Shown here: in pieces, positions 53,188-63,961 of the stretch
Layout of the letters: every line of letters begins with the position of its first letter
Numbering within the stretch: position 1 is the first letter of the stretch
From: Rhypophila decipiens
Taxonomy: Eukaryota > Ascomycota > Sordariomycetes > Sordariales > Naviculisporaceae
NCBI GenBank assembly: GCA_033297075.1
Contig: MU858075.1
Location: forward strand, 132,446 to 196,445
Length of the DNA: 64,000 nt
Reading direction: 5' to 3'
Position numbers and translations under genes: made by a program
Notes under the pieces: model-generated
The model's input: the letters and a program-made list of their open reading frames with translations, nothing else
The model's database searches: none
What the model was told of the DNA's origin: nothing

Positions 53188-56100
53188 CTAATCACACCCC
53201 ATAACGCCCCTCTTCAACCGGTTAAGCGCATCCTCATACTTGCCCGGACTATGATCCGTCAACATGGACGTCCCGAACCTGACCTCTCGAAACCTCTTCT
53301 CAACATCCTTGATATACTTCAAGACAACCCTCTGCGCCGGCCTGCCCACATGTCCATGTCTATACTCGCCATTCGACCCCTTGCCCCTCCCCAAATCCCC
53401 ACTCCCAGTTTCCTCGTCCTCGTCTTGACCATGCACAAACGCGTCCCTCCGCATGACAGTCGTGTTCTCAATGGTGAATACCTCGCCCGGAGGAAGAAGC
53501 TTGGTGCTCATCATACTTGCCCTGAGTATTTTAAGCGCGGCGTATGCCCACTGGTCATCGTCCACCTCTTTTTCTTTTTCTTTTGAGCTGGTGGTGGTGC
53601 TTCTCTCGCTGTCGGTACTACTCCTTGTACCAGTTGAGCTTGAACCACCACCACCCTTGGGCATCCAGCCCCCATCATACCACTTATCCGCAATACCAGA
53701 TTGAAACGCCTCCCAGATACGCTGGCGAACTTCCCCCTTTGCCTCGTTATTGTCCGTCTTGAAGGCCAGCGCCATAGCCTGGAAATCGTGCAACACTCCC
53801 AGAGACAGGTAAGGAACCATGTCATTACCGTTGACGATGCTGGTGATGAGACCTCTTGTTGCCGTGGACAAGGAAGCAGACATTGTTGACGGTGGGCCGT
53901 AGGCATAGACATGCACCGGTCGACCAGACGGAAGACAAACATGTCTCGGCGGACCTTGAGCAGCCGAAGTTGAACCATCGCCTAGCAACTTTGTGTGTGG
54001 GTCTGAAGACAAGATAAATGACGTTCCTGAGGTGGGCTCAGATAACATTACCCCGAGGAGGGCAGTGACTGCGCCACCGAGGGAATGCCCTGCCAGGACG
54101 AGGCCATAATCTGGATTTTGTTCGAGGGCTTGTTTCAGGGTGTAGAGGACGCGACCATCGCCGCCGTAGAGAAGACGCTGGGCAGAGGCGTGGATGCCCT
54201 TGTGTACCTTGTATGTCTTGCCGCGCCAGACGAGATCGTCATAGTCGCACGTCATGTCCGCCAGCACGTCTTCGAACCCGAGAGTACCCCGGCAGGCTAG
54301 CACGACAGCCTTGGACTCGTGGTCAAGCGAGATGTAATGCACGAGCGGGACGCCCGTGTTGGTCGCACCTGTCCCGTCGGAACCTCCTTGCGGATCGACG
54401 AACGAGGACAAGAGGATGCTGTTGGGTTCCGACTGCGTGTGGTGCGCAAACGAGCGCAGCTCGTGGTGCGTGTCGTCGACCGCGCGGAGGATGGGCATCG
54501 CCTTGGCAATTCCCATAATCTTGAGAAAGTTGGAGCCGTACGAGGCCGAGGCAAATCGCATGAAGCGCGTGATGTTGCGCAGGAGGTGGTGTTTGGGAAA
54601 CATGCCGTCCACCATGCCCGCGCGGCGCAGCGTGCCGATGGCTTCGAGGTCGCTGAAGGCGGATTTGCTGTAGAATGATAGTGGGATGAGGGACGTTTGG
54701 GACTCGTTGGTTCGGAGGGTGTAGATGCTGGGCGTGTACATGCGTGACCTCATCCGCCGATGGCTTCGGGCGGGGGTCTCGGAGACGTCCCTGTCGGACA
54801 TGAGCTTGCCCACGCCCACGGGCCTGTCCTCGAGTCCTTCCTCCTCTACCAAGCATGGGGATATGGGTCGGTATTCTTCGGCGGCTGGGGTGATGGAGTA
54901 CGAGTCTGTTTGCGAAACCATCGAGTCCCGTCTTCTTTCGTGGACCGAGATGTAGCTCGTGCGCGAGGCAGCACGGGAGTAAGGCTCGTCGGTCTTTTTG
55001 AGCGAGCTGCTACTCCTTGTCTGCCCCTGGCTGCTTGCACGAGAGGGCTCTCTCCTGGGAATTAACGACGATTGCCGACTGGGCACATTGAGAAGGGACG
55101 GAGGAGGACCGGCATTGCTGGGGTTTGACCTCGAGGGTAGTTTGGGAAGTGTTTTCGAGGCATACGGTGAAGAGCTCTTGGCCGTCGGCTTCGGTTTTTT
55201 AGCAGGCCCAGGACTTCCAGTTTCAGATCCTGACTGAGTAGGCGACGAGTCTTTGTTGAAGGTAGCCTTGATAGCATTTCGGATGCCGCCCTTTTTGTCT
55301 GTGCTTTTCGAAGGAAGCAATCTGGGAATTGTCGGTTTCCGCAGAGTCGGTGACGGCCGGTTGTTGACCGAGCCTGGGGACGGCGTGAGGGGCATTCGAG
55401 GTCGTTTCTGATTAGCAGCGTTCTCGGCGCCGGCGGTTGTGGACGGAGTTCTAAGCTTTGGCGCAATGGGTATTCGGGATCGCCTTGAGGAGGAGGACCC
55501 AGACGAATTCGAAGAAGCTGATGCCGCCGAGCTGGGTCGCTTTGGTGTCTCGAATTTCGCTACAGCCGGTTTGGGAGGCACAGGAGGTGGTCTGTCTTCC
55601 ACTTCAGTAGCTGATCCCTCGTCCTCGACGTCGTCAGGCTGCTCCTCAACATAGCCAGCCACTTGGCTAATGTCCCCGTCTTCCTTCATAAACGAAGTCC
55701 TTCTCTCCTTGTTCCGGCGCAATCTGTAGACGACCCGGCAGCTTGGCGGTATGCTCTCGGGCATGTCATCTTGGCTGAGCTGTGTCTTGGAAGGAGTCAT
55801 GGTCGGTATTTGAGCTCTGCTCTCCTCGACCAACTCAACCCCGGGCGGCGGCGAGAAGGGCAGCTCCTGAGTGCCACCGACGATATCTACTGTAATAGTC
55901 TTAATAGTATCGATTTGTGTAGTTACCGACACCTTGGCACTATCAGGCATGGAGCGCATAATCTCACGTGTAAGCCAGTCCTCGGGCTGGTTGTCCCATT
56001 CGTCCTCGCTGTCTCTTGCCCCATGGTCCTCGAGAGTGGCGACGATGTTTCGGCCGGCGATTTCTTCGAGTGAGGGCTGCGCTTTGGGGTACTTTCCCTT

Positions 56101-56883
56101 GGGCGCCCCGTTGAGGCTCTTGCCGAGTATATCGACCTGGTCACCATCATCAAAGACGACAACGTCCCAGACGACTTCCTCGATCATCATACGCCGCCTT
56201 TCCTCGTCCAGCAGACGGCTGGACCACTTCTGCAGGTAGGCCATGCCACACAAGCCCAGCATCAAGTCGATGACACCAACCTTTTCCCCTTGCACACCAG
56301 TAGCAGGATTCTGGAATTCGCGTCGGATCAGGGTGATAATGCTGGCCATGGCCCTCGATGAGTCGGTGGACCCGAAGAACTGGTCGAGCGTGGACAAGAG
56401 TAACAAGGAGGTCTCGGAGAATAGAGCCATTGTCGTCTCGCCCATGTGAAAGCCAGTTGTAGTCCAGAAAATCATTTGCGCCATGGTCCGGTGCAAGTTT
56501 TCCAGGCTCTTCTCCAGGACTGTCTCGGCGTCCCTCTTGCCCAGGGCCGATCCGGTCCGAGAGATTTGGTCCTTGCCAGCTCTTCCCAGAATGCCCTCGA
56601 TCATGGCGCGACCCAGCTCCAGGCTCGACAGTGTGGTAACCTTGGCAGCATCGAAGCCGAAGCCGGTAATCAAGGTGCCCATCCGTAGGCAGAGACTGGT
56701 CGAACGGGTCGCTAGGCTGACGGCTCTCGCCACCGGGGAAGGGAGGAGGGTCCGGCCGGGCTGCGACGGAGCGAGGTCCTGAAGCTGGGTCAGGACATCG
56801 TCGTCGGGGATGACAGCCAGTCTCGAGGACTCGAAGTCCATCTCGAGCTCGGCATCGGCATCTTGGTCGAGGTCGAAATCCAT
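53188..56883 (-). CDS. Class-3 lipase (diacylglycerol lipase-like) with long N-terminal extension
   Basis: 1,231 aa in a single frame, ATG at 56883 followed by an acidic start (MDFDLDQDADAELEMDF). The C-terminal third is a class-3 lipase fold. The nucleophile elbow GHSLGGAVTAL puts the serine at 934, Asp1021 lies in NGNDMVPYLSLG, and His1211 in LTDHSPGKY; together these form a plausible catalytic triad. Hydrolysis of acylglycerols, possibly diacylglycerol, is expected. Residues about 45-260 contain helical segments (TRSTSLCLRMGTLITGFGF, MAQMIFWTTTGFHMGET) that resemble the N-terminal region of fungal lipase-3 proteins and may associate with membranes. Residues about 380-760 are Ser/Pro/Arg-rich and disordered. 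There is no signal peptide, so an intracellular, membrane-associated enzyme is likely. Asp1021 and His1211 were placed by family pattern and are less certain than Ser934. Confidence 0.9.
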   Translation of the reverse strand: MDFDLDQDADAELEMDFESSRLAVIPDDDVLTQLQDLAPSQPGRTLLPSPVARAVSLATRSTSLCLRMGTLITGFGFDAAKVTTLSSLELGRAMIEGILGRAGKDQISRTGSALGKRDAETVLEKSLENLHRTMAQMIFWTTTGFHMGETTMALFSETSLLLLSTLDQFFGSTDSSRAMASIITLIRREFQNPATGVQGEKVGVIDLMLGLCGMAYLQKWSSRLLDEERRRMMIEEVVWDVVVFDDGDQVDILGKSLNGAPKGKYPKAQPSLEEIAGRNIVATLEDHGARDSEDEWDNQPEDWLTREIMRSMPDSAKVSVTTQIDTIKTITVDIVGGTQELPFSPPPGVELVEESRAQIPTMTPSKTQLSQDDMPESIPPSCRVVYRLRRNKERRTSFMKEDGDISQVAGYVEEQPDDVEDEGSATEVEDRPPPVPPKPAVAKFETPKRPSSAASASSNSSGSSSSRRSRIPIAPKLRTPSTTAGAENAANQKRPRMPLTPSPGSVNNRPSPTLRKPTIPRLLPSKSTDKKGGIRNAIKATFNKDSSPTQSGSETGSPGPAKKPKPTAKSSSPYASKTLPKLPSRSNPSNAGPPPSLLNVPSRQSSLIPRREPSRASSQGQTRSSSSLKKTDEPYSRAASRTSYISVHERRRDSMVSQTDSYSITPAAEEYRPISPCLVEEEGLEDRPVGVGKLMSDRDVSETPARSHRRMRSRMYTPSIYTLRTNESQTSLIPLSFYSKSAFSDLEAIGTLRRAGMVDGMFPKHHLLRNITRFMRFASASYGSNFLKIMGIAKAMPILRAVDDTHHELRSFAHHTQSEPNSILLSSFVDPQGGSDGTGATNTGVPLVHYISLDHESKAVVLACRGTLGFEDVLADMTCDYDDLVWRGKTYKVHKGIHASAQRLLYGGDGRVLYTLKQALEQNPDYGLVLAGHSLGGAVTALLGVMLSEPTSGTSFILSSDPHTKLLGDGSTSAAQGPPRHVCLPSGRPVHVYAYGPPSTMSASLSTATRGLITSIVNGNDMVPYLSLGVLHDFQAMALAFKTDNNEAKGEVRQRIWEAFQSGIADKWYDGGWMPKGGGGSSSTGTRSSTDSERSTTTSSKEKEKEVDDDQWAYAALKILRASMMSTKLLPPGEVFTIENTTVMRRDAFVHGQDEDEETGSGDLGRGKGSNGEYRHGHVGRPAQRVVLKYIKDVEKRFREVRFGTSMLTDHSPGKYEDALNRLKRGVMGCD

Positions 56884-58795
56884 GGCTCGTTAGGTCGTTT
56901 AACGATGTCGCAGAAATAAAAAGTAAACTGTTCAGATGGAAGATTTGCCTAGGACGGGCGGGTATATTGTCATAACATGTGGAAGACAGGCTGAAACAAG
57001 AAACAAAAAAAAGAGATAATACTATAGAGAGAGAACGAAGGGGGGGAAACGAAGCTAAGAAGGTGCGAGTGACAGATGATGCAAATATGAAGTTTAACCA
57101 GCCCCCGTGAGCTACTCCAAGTTACCCCTCGCGAGTCCAGCTGTGGTTGGGGAAAGCAGAAAGCAGAATAGGAGGCTCAGGGAGAGAAAAAGAAAGAAGG
57201 AAATTGAGCCATGAAAGTTTCGTAGTGGCCGGTCCTAAAGGCTTGGTATGATGAATTATTAAATCATGCGCCCTTCCATGCCCATGTCGCTGGATGCTGC
57301 TGTGGTCGCATTCCAAGTCGCTGTTATGTGGGTGGGTGGATTGCGCCAGGCATCATGTACTGTGGCCGTTTGCCCCAACAGAAGACAGAAGAAAAAACTG
57401 GCCACTGGAGCCTTTTTCAATTTCTAGGAGCAAGCAATTTTACCTGTCTCAACGGTCTTGAGGGAATCGAGTATAGTAGTAAAGGTGATGTGACGACAAG
57501 AAGGGGATCAAGCCAGGGTCATTTCCCATTGTCTTTTGATGGTTCACGATGTGCAAGAGTTCCTGGCATGTGACATCGTCCCTGACGTGGCAGATGTCGC
57601 CGCCAGGGCCCCGCCGTGCCGCTACATCGACAACGTCGAGAACAGCAAGAGAAAGGCATTCTTTGTTGACTCTTGATCACCTGGCTGCATACTGACCAAG
57701 TAACCACTAAGTTTGCGCCATTGACAAGTCGGTCAAGTTGGAATAACGCCAGCCATGAGCCCTGCCGTCATAGGCTGTTCCTGCCACTAGCAAGCGTGCG
57801 TAATCCGTTCCACTGATCGTTATACTTGAAACCGTTGACCCGAGTCTACAGTGGATCATGCCGCGCCTCTGATCTCTTGGGAGAGGGCTGGAGGATGCTC
57901 ATCGGTGGCCGGCGGTGGGATGAACGTCTCCAGGAGTAACCCGCCACGCCAGGATATGTGAATGTGGCAAGTCCTACCTCTTTGCAAAGTCGTGAAGTAC
58001 TGTGTACTGGAAGCTTGAAGAACAAGAGTAAACATTGAACGCCACAGTGATAACATGAAGAACCATATCCACCGCGTCAACCATGTGCAGACATGCAGGA
58101 CGGAGACATGAAGTGCCCAGTGGATGCTTACCCCAGGTTCATGTTCTGACCTGGACACTTAATGGACCAAATAACATCATTCATACGTTTTTGCGTTGTG
58201 AAGTGCTCAAAAGGTCGCCCCTCCGGCGGTCAATTTCCCTGGTGTACCTTCCCCTAGAACTAATATCTATTCTTCATCGCCGGATTTGGCATTGTACGAC
58301 CCAGGTCAGGAACGGATCGCCGTTCAAACAAAAAGCTTAGCTGGTTCCTGGCGATTGCCCGGGATGCTACTATTTATACCTGCAGCAGCCTCCCGCCCTG
58401 AGGTGTCTCTAAAGAGCCTTGGCATAGCCCCGCCTCAGGGGTGGGGTGGTGTCCCGGTGGGATAATTCGCTGGGCCGCAGTTCAGCTCGGATTTGCTTGT
58501 TGGACAGCTTGCCTCCAGGAGAGAGATATTTGCTTTGATTGTTCTTTTCATTCACACCTAGATTTCACGATAGAGTCATTTTGTACGGATAGAAGGCCAG
58601 GGCAATCAAGTGTCCTTCTCGGAGCGCCACGATCCTAATTGAGTCCCCCTCGCTAAATAAACCCCGCAGTTATTAGTCGGACATCACCACCACCAGCCTC
58701 CGATTTCGAGCTCTCGCGACCGCCCGTATCCCTCGACTCAACAAATCACTACGCGACTTACCTCACCCTCTCACGAGACTCGCACATTCGTCACG
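56884..58795. other. Divergent intergenic region
   Basis: 1.9 kb between the lipase start (minus) and gna1 start (plus), so it holds both promoters. No supported ORF; the minus-strand frame 57856-58158 begins at GTG. A TATTTATACC motif lies at 58370 and a CTAAATAAACCCC stretch near 58653; the latter is a candidate core promoter for gna1. Confidence 0.5.
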
Positions 58796-59437
58796 ATGGC
58801 TGGACAAGAACAAGGCCTCTTCTCACCCGACCTCCTTTCCCCGGAGGTCCAGTCCGCCCTGCCCGAGGGCTACGTGCTGCGAGCGTTGCGCCGGACAGAC
58901 TACGCTACTGGTTTCCTCGACTGTCTCCGCGTCCTTACCACGGTGGGCGACATCAGCAAAGACCAGTTCGACCAGCGGTACGACTGGATCTCCAGACAAG
59001 AGGGCGGCTACTTTATTCTCGTCATCGAGGACACCAACAGCTCCCCGCCTCGCGTCGTGGGCACGGGAGCTTTGCTTGTCGAGCGCAAGTTGTAAGTGGG
59101 CCTGTGACTGAGGCTGAGACGTCGCAGCCGGGGCTGGCATTGGAACACGGACATTCCAGCTAACGCCTTGGGTCCGCGAACTTGTAGCATCCACAACCTA
59201 GGCTCAGTCGGCCACATCGAAGACATCGCCGTCGCCAAAGACCAGCAGGGCAAGAAGCTCGGCCTGCGCATCATCCAGGCCCTCGATTTCGTCGCCGAGA
59301 AGACGGGCTGCTATAAGACCATCCTTGACTGTAGCGAAGCCAACGAGGGTTTTTATGTCAAGTGCGGCTTCCGGAGGGCCGGCCTGGAGATGGCGCACTA
59401 TTATGAGGGGCCAAAGAGTAAATCCTCGTCTCAATAA
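58796..59437 (+). CDS. gna1: Glucosamine-6-phosphate N-acetyltransferase Gna1
   Basis: 181 aa in two exons: 58796-59091 and 59188-59437, with a 96-nt intron (GTAAGT to GTAG, phase 2) falling inside the VERKFIHNLG segment. Gna1 transfers acetyl from acetyl-CoA to glucosamine-6-phosphate, a step toward UDP-GlcNAc for chitin, N-glycans and GPI anchors. The GNAT fold is clear: LRALRRTDYATGFLDCLRVL at the N-terminus, VVGTGALLVERK, then GHIEDIAVAKDQQGKKLGLR with the acetyl-CoA pyrophosphate-binding loop. It ends with LDCSEANEGFYVKCGFRRAG, typical of the Gna1 active-site and dimer region. The length fits the fungal family (about 160-190 aa). The ATG at 58796 is preceded by a CT/CA-rich leader. Confidence 0.96.
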
Positions 59438-61845
59438 ATCCTTCCCCAAGCACTAGTAACCAAGACTCCTGAATATGTGGCTGGAAAAGAACGGAGTGTT
59501 AGGTGGATGACAGGATGATGTTTCCCACGTCTTTTCCGACATGCACGGCTCTGGCCGCGCTTGCGTCTGTCCTCCATCACCAATCCGATCAATCGATAGA
59601 CTATAGAGATTCTGATTTTTGTCTTCTCCCGGCTTCGCAGGTCAAGAAGGGACGGCGCATCTATGAGACATGTTATTTTTGTTTTGGGACGCGAGCAAGC
59701 GAGCGACCTTGACTAGCGAGCCAAGTCCGAATTTCGGTGCGGAATAGGGGCAGACCCGATGGTCACCGGATATCGATGGTAGCCTAGCAAAGGGAATAGT
59801 AGATGGGTCAACTCTAGTCCTAGGGGCAGGAAAGATGTTTTCTTTTACCCGCGCGCGTTAGCATATGAACAAAACAAGAATAAGGGGTGTCTGCTCTCCT
59901 GGGCGTTGCTCGCATTGACTTTGATATGTTCTGAGCCATCACAGTTAGAGTTGAAAAGTTTACCCACCCAAAGACCAGAGAACCGATACGGGCGCATTTC
60001 CTCCGATAGACTCATGGTCCGCAAGAGCTCACATCGGTACGTATACCGCCGGAGTGATGATATTTCCAAGTCCCCTCTCCTCAACGAGAGCTAAGATGAC
60101 TTCAGAATCAAATTGATTACCTACTCCGTACAATAGCGGACTCCTGAGCACGGTCGGTCATTTTACGGATACCACTTCCCCATTACCACTTTGACCGGAA
60201 ATAAGGACCTCCACGCCGAAAAGCATCTCAATCTTGCAACAAATCGCTCTCCTCGCTCGGAACACCCATGGTCAATCGGTGCCATGGCGGCAGTTCTACC
60301 GCTACGGGGTACATGTACGGGCTAATTGATCACTAACAAGGTTCCCTGCAACGTGGACAACAGTGCGGGGTGGTCCGTGGAGACGGGGGGGGGGGGGGGG
60401 CTAATAACCGGGTAGCGTCGACTCTTTGCGGTTAACACAGGCTTGGCCAGAGGAAACGATACCCCGCATAACGTCTCACAAGCGCGACGTTGTCTTGCAG
60501 AAGGAGAAGAAGGCGGTCCGATGACATGTGATTGGGATGGGTAAAAGTCATGAATGAACCTGCTGACTGTTTCCCAAACACAACAACACCCCTCGGGATA
60601 TTTGCTCGGGCAATGACCAATAACAGGATCTGAGTGGTCAATCGGCGCGAAGAAGGAAAGATGGTATTCTGCGACGAAAACAAGAATTCGCTGTTCCCGT
60701 ACGGGTAACATATGTGTATGGCGATCTTTTGTCATACCATACCTACCGTACTGTATACGACAAACCGCCGAGCACTCACACACATGACCGACATGAAGCT
60801 ACCCACCACGACGGAGTTCCTGTCGCCGAAAAGTAATATGATGTGCAAGTGAGGAAATTCAGACGATGCCCATCTCCAGTGCTACAACCCGGTCACAGTG
60901 AAGTTCTGGGTAGGTACTTTTGTGAGGCAGAGGCTGACTGCTGACTACACTTACAACTTACGAAAGGTAGGTGTATCTCTGTATTACAGTCAGGTGAGAC
61001 ACTGGGCTTGTTCTTGATCCAATTCGGGAGCTGGACCGCGTGGGAAAGGCACTTGTTCAGCTCTCAGCTTTCCCAATATTGCGCCAGCCCCGAGTCGGTT
61101 CCAGATCGCCCCAGACCAGATTGGACCCCGACCCGGCACTGAGACCCCTTGCGAGGCTGGCTGGTCCTGCTGCCCTTCTCTTGTTCCTGCCCGTTGTTCC
61201 TGGGTATTTCTGTCACAGGCCGGCGGGCTCGTTCCTCTTGTTAAGCTGTTGCTACCAGGAACGGGCGTCATGGTGTCTCGATTCCCCACTTACTGTGCTT
61301 TGGACCTTGTGTGTTGTCAGGGTCGTCGTATCCATGGGTACCTTTGTATCCAAGGGTAGGTAGGTGGTGTGGTGGTGTCTGTTGTTTTAGTCGGGACTCT
61401 GTGCCGTAATTACTACTTACATATAATACCTCTTTGTGCCCCCCATCTTCGTCTCATCATGCTCCCATGTGACGATATCTTCTTCTCCATCCATTTCTAT
61501 TACACACTGCAGTTCCATAAAACACACAAGATTCACTGAAGAACTACCAACAATCATCTTTTGCATCTCGTCAGTGTGTGAAAGACAAAATCCTACCGCA
61601 ACACCACCGAACCGACAGCTTGCAGCATAAAGCCGGACTACGGATATCCCCAACTTCGGCATTGGACCTTCCTTGGCAGTACCTCACCACATAAACACAC
61701 CCTACTTGATACCTCGATACCCAACGGTCCCCGGCGCCAGAATAAGTCGGCTGACGCTTTCCGCCCGCCTGGATTTCGACCAGCTCATATCCCACGAAAC
61801 CATACAGAAGAAGAAGAAAGCAAACTGCTGTTTTATTATTCCAAG
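59438..61845. other. Spacer, no gene recognised
   Basis: 2.4 kb with short frames only. It contains G16 at 60385-60400 and GTAG motifs near 60904 and 61355-61370. The last 300-400 bases (from about 61430) are CT/CCA/ATC-rich in the plus sense and are probably the promoter and leader of the small gene at 61846. An 81-codon antisense ATG frame (61662-61417) overlaps this leader and is not called. Confidence 0.5.
60385..60400. repeat. Homopolymer G16
   Basis: Sixteen consecutive G on the plus strand in intergenic sequence; length may be unreliable or polymorphic. Confidence 0.9.
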
Positions 61846-62132
61846 ATGATGACCGAGGATTTGCACTCTACAATCGCCCGTGTGCGCATTGCTCTGCTCC
61901 AGTCTCAGTATGTGTGCCTGTCCAGTTACCTATCCCTTGCATTTCAGATAGACATCCAGTGGTTATATATAAAGTCCAGACTGACTTACACCCACCTTTT
62001 AGAGTCCGCGAGAAAACGCCCGCTTCTCCACCTTCTCCGATGCGGCGTCGACGGAGCACTGTAACGGCGGTGCAGTCCAAGGACGGAGTCCCCCTTTTCA
62101 CCAAGCAAAAGACCGTCCGGGTTGTCTTTTAA
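61846..62132 (+). CDS. Small spliced gene or leader ORF, 63 aa, unknown function
   Basis: Two exons: 61846-61907 and 62003-62132. The 95-nt intron begins GTATGT, has a CTGAC branch-like motif at 61981-61985, and ends TTTTAG (phase 2). The spliced protein begins MMTEDLHSTIARVRIALLQS, continues with a short Pro/Ser segment and a basic patch (MRRRRST), and ends in KQKTVRVVF with TAA at 62130-62132. There is no signal peptide or membrane segment. I do not recognise it. Good splice signals and a frame maintained across the junction support a real coding unit. Its stop lies only 128 bases before the ATG of the Ayg1-like gene on the same strand. It may therefore be a separate small gene or a spliced upstream ORF in that gene's leader. 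Confidence 0.55.
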
Positions 62133-62260
62133 GACAGAGCATGTTTCCTTTTTTTTTTTCTGGTCTCTCTCTTTGTAGCATTCCTGGTGGTTTTTCGCTT
62201 TTCCTTCTTTGGGTTCAACATCAACTTTAGTTTTGTACTCTCTCTGGGCACTACGGCATC

Positions 62261-63961
62261 ATGACTGTCACCAAAGCTCCCCAGACGACCGGGAATGGCA
62301 AGAGCACTGGTCACGGCGGCGGGAGTTTGGATTCGTTTTCTTCACCTGATCGGCAATGGATCATGGGCACCGAGGCGTTTGAGGCGAGGATGCCTCACCA
62401 CGACGGCATCAAGGCATTGTGGGAGACCAAGTGGAAGTTTCCTGTGAGTTTTTCTTGAACTGCATTATCATGATTGCGTTAGGCAATACAAAATTTGAGA
62501 CTGTTTGGTCTGCCAACTTGTGTTTTCTCCTGCTGTTGTGACCCGCGCTGTCTTGTGCTCCTTGATGTTCCTGACCCAGCTTTACACCTATGATGTTGAA
62601 ACCTAAAGACTCACCTCCTCGTTCTAGTGCTCCAAGAGCGTGTACCCCTTCCACGACGGGCAATTCCAAGATTTCGAGCCAATCTTTGAGCATCTCATCA
62701 AAGTTAACAAACCCCCTGCCATGCCCTCTTTTTCATCATCTTTCTCTAAACGTCAACACAGAATAACATCAACGACGGAACATCAATCGAATACACCAAG
62801 TCATTTTTTCCCACGGCCGAATCGATAACCCAAAGGGCCGACGTCATCCTCGCTGGCAGCCAACATGATGTCCCAGCCGAGCAAAAGAAATTCGCATCAG
62901 AACTGTACCTCCGCGCCTGTGCAATCTACCGAATCGCCCGCTTCCCCTACATCACTTCCTTCCCAAAGATAAACTGCCCCGTCAAATGGCAAGCCTGGGA
63001 GCTGCAAAAGAAGACCTATCTCAAGGCTGCCCAACTATGGGAGAGGCCAGTCGAAGAAGTCAACGCTCCGCATGTCCATCGTCAGGGCAACGATCGCGAG
63101 CATATACCCATCTATGTGCGCACACCAGCAGATACTGCCAAGGCACCAACAGTGATCCTCATGACCGGGCTGGATGGCTATCGCCCGGACAACACGGTTC
63201 GGTGTGAAGAGTTCTTGGCTAGGGGATGGGCTTCGGTGGTGGTGGAGATTCCCGGGACGGCGGATTGTCCGGCTGATAGTGCCGACCCCGAGAGCCCAGA
63301 TAGGCTCTGGAGTAGTCTGCTCGAGTGGATGAGAAAGGATGGACGGTTTGAGATGGGCAAGGTCATGGTTTGGGGGTTGAGTAGCGGGGGGTACTATGCT
63401 GTTCGGATTGCGCATACCCATCGGGAAGAGATCCGGGGCAGTGTGGCGCAGGGTGCGGGTGTTCATTATTTCTTTGATCAGGGGTGGTTGGAGAGGGCTG
63501 ATGGGCATGAGTATCCTTTTCAGTGAGTTCTTCTCTTCATGAGGTCTGGTTGTTTCGAGGGAGGATGCTAATCAGTGATGTTAAACCACTGCAGATTGAT
63601 GCCCGCCATGGCCATGAAGCACGGCTACAGTTCGGTGGAAGAGTACAAGGCCGGTGTGCAAAGCAAGTTCTCACTGCTCGAGACGGGCATTATTCACAAG
63701 CCCTCTACTCGGTTGCTGCTGATCAATGTGAGTCCGCACTTGACCAGTCCTTTTAAAGGAATTTGTTGGCACCTAAGTACTAACGCCATGATAAAGGGAA
63801 CAATGGATGGCCTGATGCCCATCGAGGACTCGATGATGCTCTTCGAGTACGGCTCGCCCAAAGAGGCCCGCTTCTTCTCGGGCGCCCTGCATATGGGCTA
63901 TCCCATGGCCAATTCATCCGTGTATCCCTGGATGGAGAGCGTCATGGCAGGATCCAAGTAA
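62261..63961 (+). CDS. Ayg1-like alpha/beta hydrolase (DUF1100/FrsA type)
   Basis: 438 aa in five exons: 62261-62443, 62628-62702, 62762-63522, 63595-63727, 63797-63961. Donors are GTGAGT, GTTAAC, GTGAGT and GTGAGT; all junctions keep frame. The intron 2 donor GTTAAC is unusual but gives the expected [12 protein letters not shown] sequence. The protein resembles Aspergillus fumigatus Ayg1 and Wangiella WdYg1, which shorten heptaketide pyrones to 1,3,6,8-tetrahydroxynaphthalene in DHN-melanin synthesis. The fold is an alpha/beta hydrolase: GLSSGG gives Ser293, [13 protein letters not shown] gives the likely acid Asp388, and LHMGYP gives His416. The C-terminal YPWMESVM is also typical. A melanin role is inferred only; no polyketide synthase is in the window, and related enzymes act in other polyketide pathways. 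The stop codon lies 39 bases before the window edge. Confidence 0.88.

Noticed and set aside
61417..61662. 81-codon minus-strand ATG frame
   Set aside because: Antisense to the CT-rich leader of the gene at 61846; unusually Met-rich and without other support.
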